From Cyanobacteria bacterium OH_CFB_184 (lineage in GTDB: Bacteria > Cyanobacteriota > Vampirovibrionia > Gastranaerophilales > Gastranaerophilaceae), in assembly GCA_023414155.1 (NCBI GenBank), contig JAEZOG010000069.1:1-7006 (forward strand): DNA of 7,006 nucleotides. Reading direction: 5' to 3'. Of this stretch, positions 6,093 to 7,006 are shown one piece after another. How positions within the stretch are numbered: the first letter of the stretch is position 1; each line of letters opens with the position of its first letter. The translations under genes and the position numbers were made by a program. Under the pieces are notes generated by a model. That model was not told where the DNA came from. It did not search any database and saw only the letters and a list, made by a program, of their open reading frames with translations.

Positions 6093-7006
6093 ATGTTAAG
6101 AGTGATGACAGCAGGAACTATCAGACCAAAGTTCAATCAGTTAAAATCAGTGGTTCAAATAAATCAAAATCATCAAAGACCAAAGGTTGCATATCAGTAT
6201 AATTTAAATAAAGATGTGATTTCGTTTACCGGTTCAAGATTTGATGCAGAAGACAAAAAAATATTTACTTGTTCGGATAACAAAGAACTAGCTGAAAAAA
6301 TAGCCGATAAGTCAGACTTGGACTTGGGTTCTGTTATTTCAAAAAAGTTTAAAAACGGAGAAACATACGTTAAGCTTATGGATGATGTAAATGATAAATC
6401 CGTATATCTTGTAAACGCAGGAAATGACCCAATCAATGACAATCTGATGGAATTCTTGCAAATGGTAGATGCTTCTAAAAGAAACGGTGCAGAAAAGATT
6501 ACGGCAGTTATGCCTTACCTTCCATATTCAAGACAAGACAGGCTATCTTCTACAGGAGAAGCGCTGACTGCAAAGCTTGTTGCAGATGGACTTGAAAAAG
6601 CAGGGGTAGATAAAGTTATAACATTTGACCTACACTCTGTTCAAATACAAGGTTTTTATGATGTGCCTTTAAAAAATATTTCTGCAGTTCCTCTTTTTGC
6701 TGATTACTTCAAGAATAAAGGCAATATGAAAGACTTTGTCGTTGTAAGTCCTGACGTTGGAGGAATTAAAAGAGCAGAATCACTGGCAGCTGCACTAGAA
6801 ACACCAATGTCTGTAATCTATAAAAAAAGGGAAGAGCACAATGTCGCTAAAGCAGTTGATATTCTTGGCGAAGTAGAAAATAAAAATTGTATCTTAATGG
6901 ATGATATGATCGATACTGCAGGAACGATAACTGAAGCGGTTAAAATGCTTAAGAAAAAAGGCGCTAAGGATGTATATATCTGTGCCACTCATGGTATCTT
7001 CAGTGA
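6093..7006 (+). CDS. prs: Ribose-phosphate pyrophosphokinase (PRPP synthetase), 3' end cut off
   Basis: Transfers pyrophosphate from ATP to ribose 5-phosphate to give PRPP, the precursor for purines, pyrimidines, NAD, histidine and tryptophan; cytosolic, usually hexameric. The 304 residues seen have no in-frame stop and run off the edge. By alignment to the roughly 315-residue family, about 80-85 C-terminal residues are missing. The core starts near residue 56. Motifs: KKFKNGETYVKL (84-95), NDNLMEFLQMVDA (115-127), PYLPYSRQDR (141-150, ATP site), FDLHSVQIQGFYDVP (178-192, with H181), SPDVGG (219-224), YKKREEHN (243-250, catalytic-loop Lys/Arg K244 and R246), DDMIDTAGT (270-278, PRPP loop) and ATHGIFS (298-304). 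Oddities: an extra N-terminal tail of about 54 residues containing ISFTG (43-47), and an ATP-side loop SSTGEALTAK in place of the usual basic RxREPITAK. The gene probably depends on read-through of the terminator at 6028-6063. Confidence 0.95.
   Translation, partial: MLRVMTAGTIRPKFNQLKSVVQINQNHQRPKVAYQYNLNKDVISFTGSRFDAEDKKIFTCSDNKELAEKIADKSDLDLGSVISKKFKNGETYVKLMDDVNDKSVYLVNAGNDPINDNLMEFLQMVDASKRNGAEKITAVMPYLPYSRQDRLSSTGEALTAKLVADGLEKAGVDKVITFDLHSVQIQGFYDVPLKNISAVPLFADYFKNKGNMKDFVVVSPDVGGIKRAESLAAALETPMSVIYKKREEHNVAKAVDILGEVENKNCILMDDMIDTAGTITEAVKMLKKKGAKDVYICATHGIFS

Noticed and set aside
6194..6442. 82-codon minus-strand frame inside prs
   Set aside because: Antisense to unambiguous PRPP synthetase coding sequence, with no ribosome site or recognisable content.

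Overview
The window reads as an AT-rich Gram-negative bacterial chromosome. The best guess is a gut-type Gastranaerophilales member (Vampirovibrionia/Melainabacteria, non-photosynthetic relatives of Cyanobacteria). This rests on a cyanobacterial-type LL-diaminopimelate aminotransferase, a TonB/TolA-like C-terminal domain that implies an outer membrane, a bacterial GT5 glycogen synthase, low GC, and housekeeping enzymes with extra N-terminal tails carrying a short SFG/SFTG motif. The placement is inference; no 16S or other marker gene is present. I see no mobile element, CRISPR array, rRNA or tRNA.

Layout. Bases 2-1538 (plus) hold two closely spaced genes: a four-helix membrane protein of unknown function, cut or nearly cut by the left edge, then a 256-residue protein with a zinc ribbon, one membrane helix and a TonB-like C-terminus. 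Bases 1539-4247 (minus) encode an unusually long (902 aa) GT5 glycogen/starch synthase; its stop codon directly abuts the stop of the plus-strand gene. Bases 4248-4411 hold an intrinsic terminator and the upstream region of the synthase gene. Bases 4412-5590 (minus) encode full-length DapL, preceded by a good sigma-70-type promoter. Bases 5591-5818 are a divergent regulatory region. Bases 5796-6063 form a short plus-strand transcription unit (promoter, possible 75-aa ORF, strong terminator). A PRPP synthetase gene (prs) starts at 6093 and runs off the right edge.

Function. DapL makes LL-diaminopimelate for lysine and peptidoglycan, GlgA makes storage glucan, and Prs makes PRPP for nucleotides, histidine and tryptophan. 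These are core metabolic functions and do not form one pathway. The left pair looks like an envelope-associated operon of unknown role.

The points most worth follow-up are: (1) the terminator about 30 nt upstream of prs with no room for a separate promoter, which suggests attenuation or regulated read-through; (2) the roughly 265-residue N-terminal extension of GlgA with two hydrophobic segments and helical charged regions, plus substitutions at usually conserved GT5 positions; (3) the zinc-ribbon/TonB-like fusion; (4) the shared SFG/SFTG tail motif on two unrelated enzymes.
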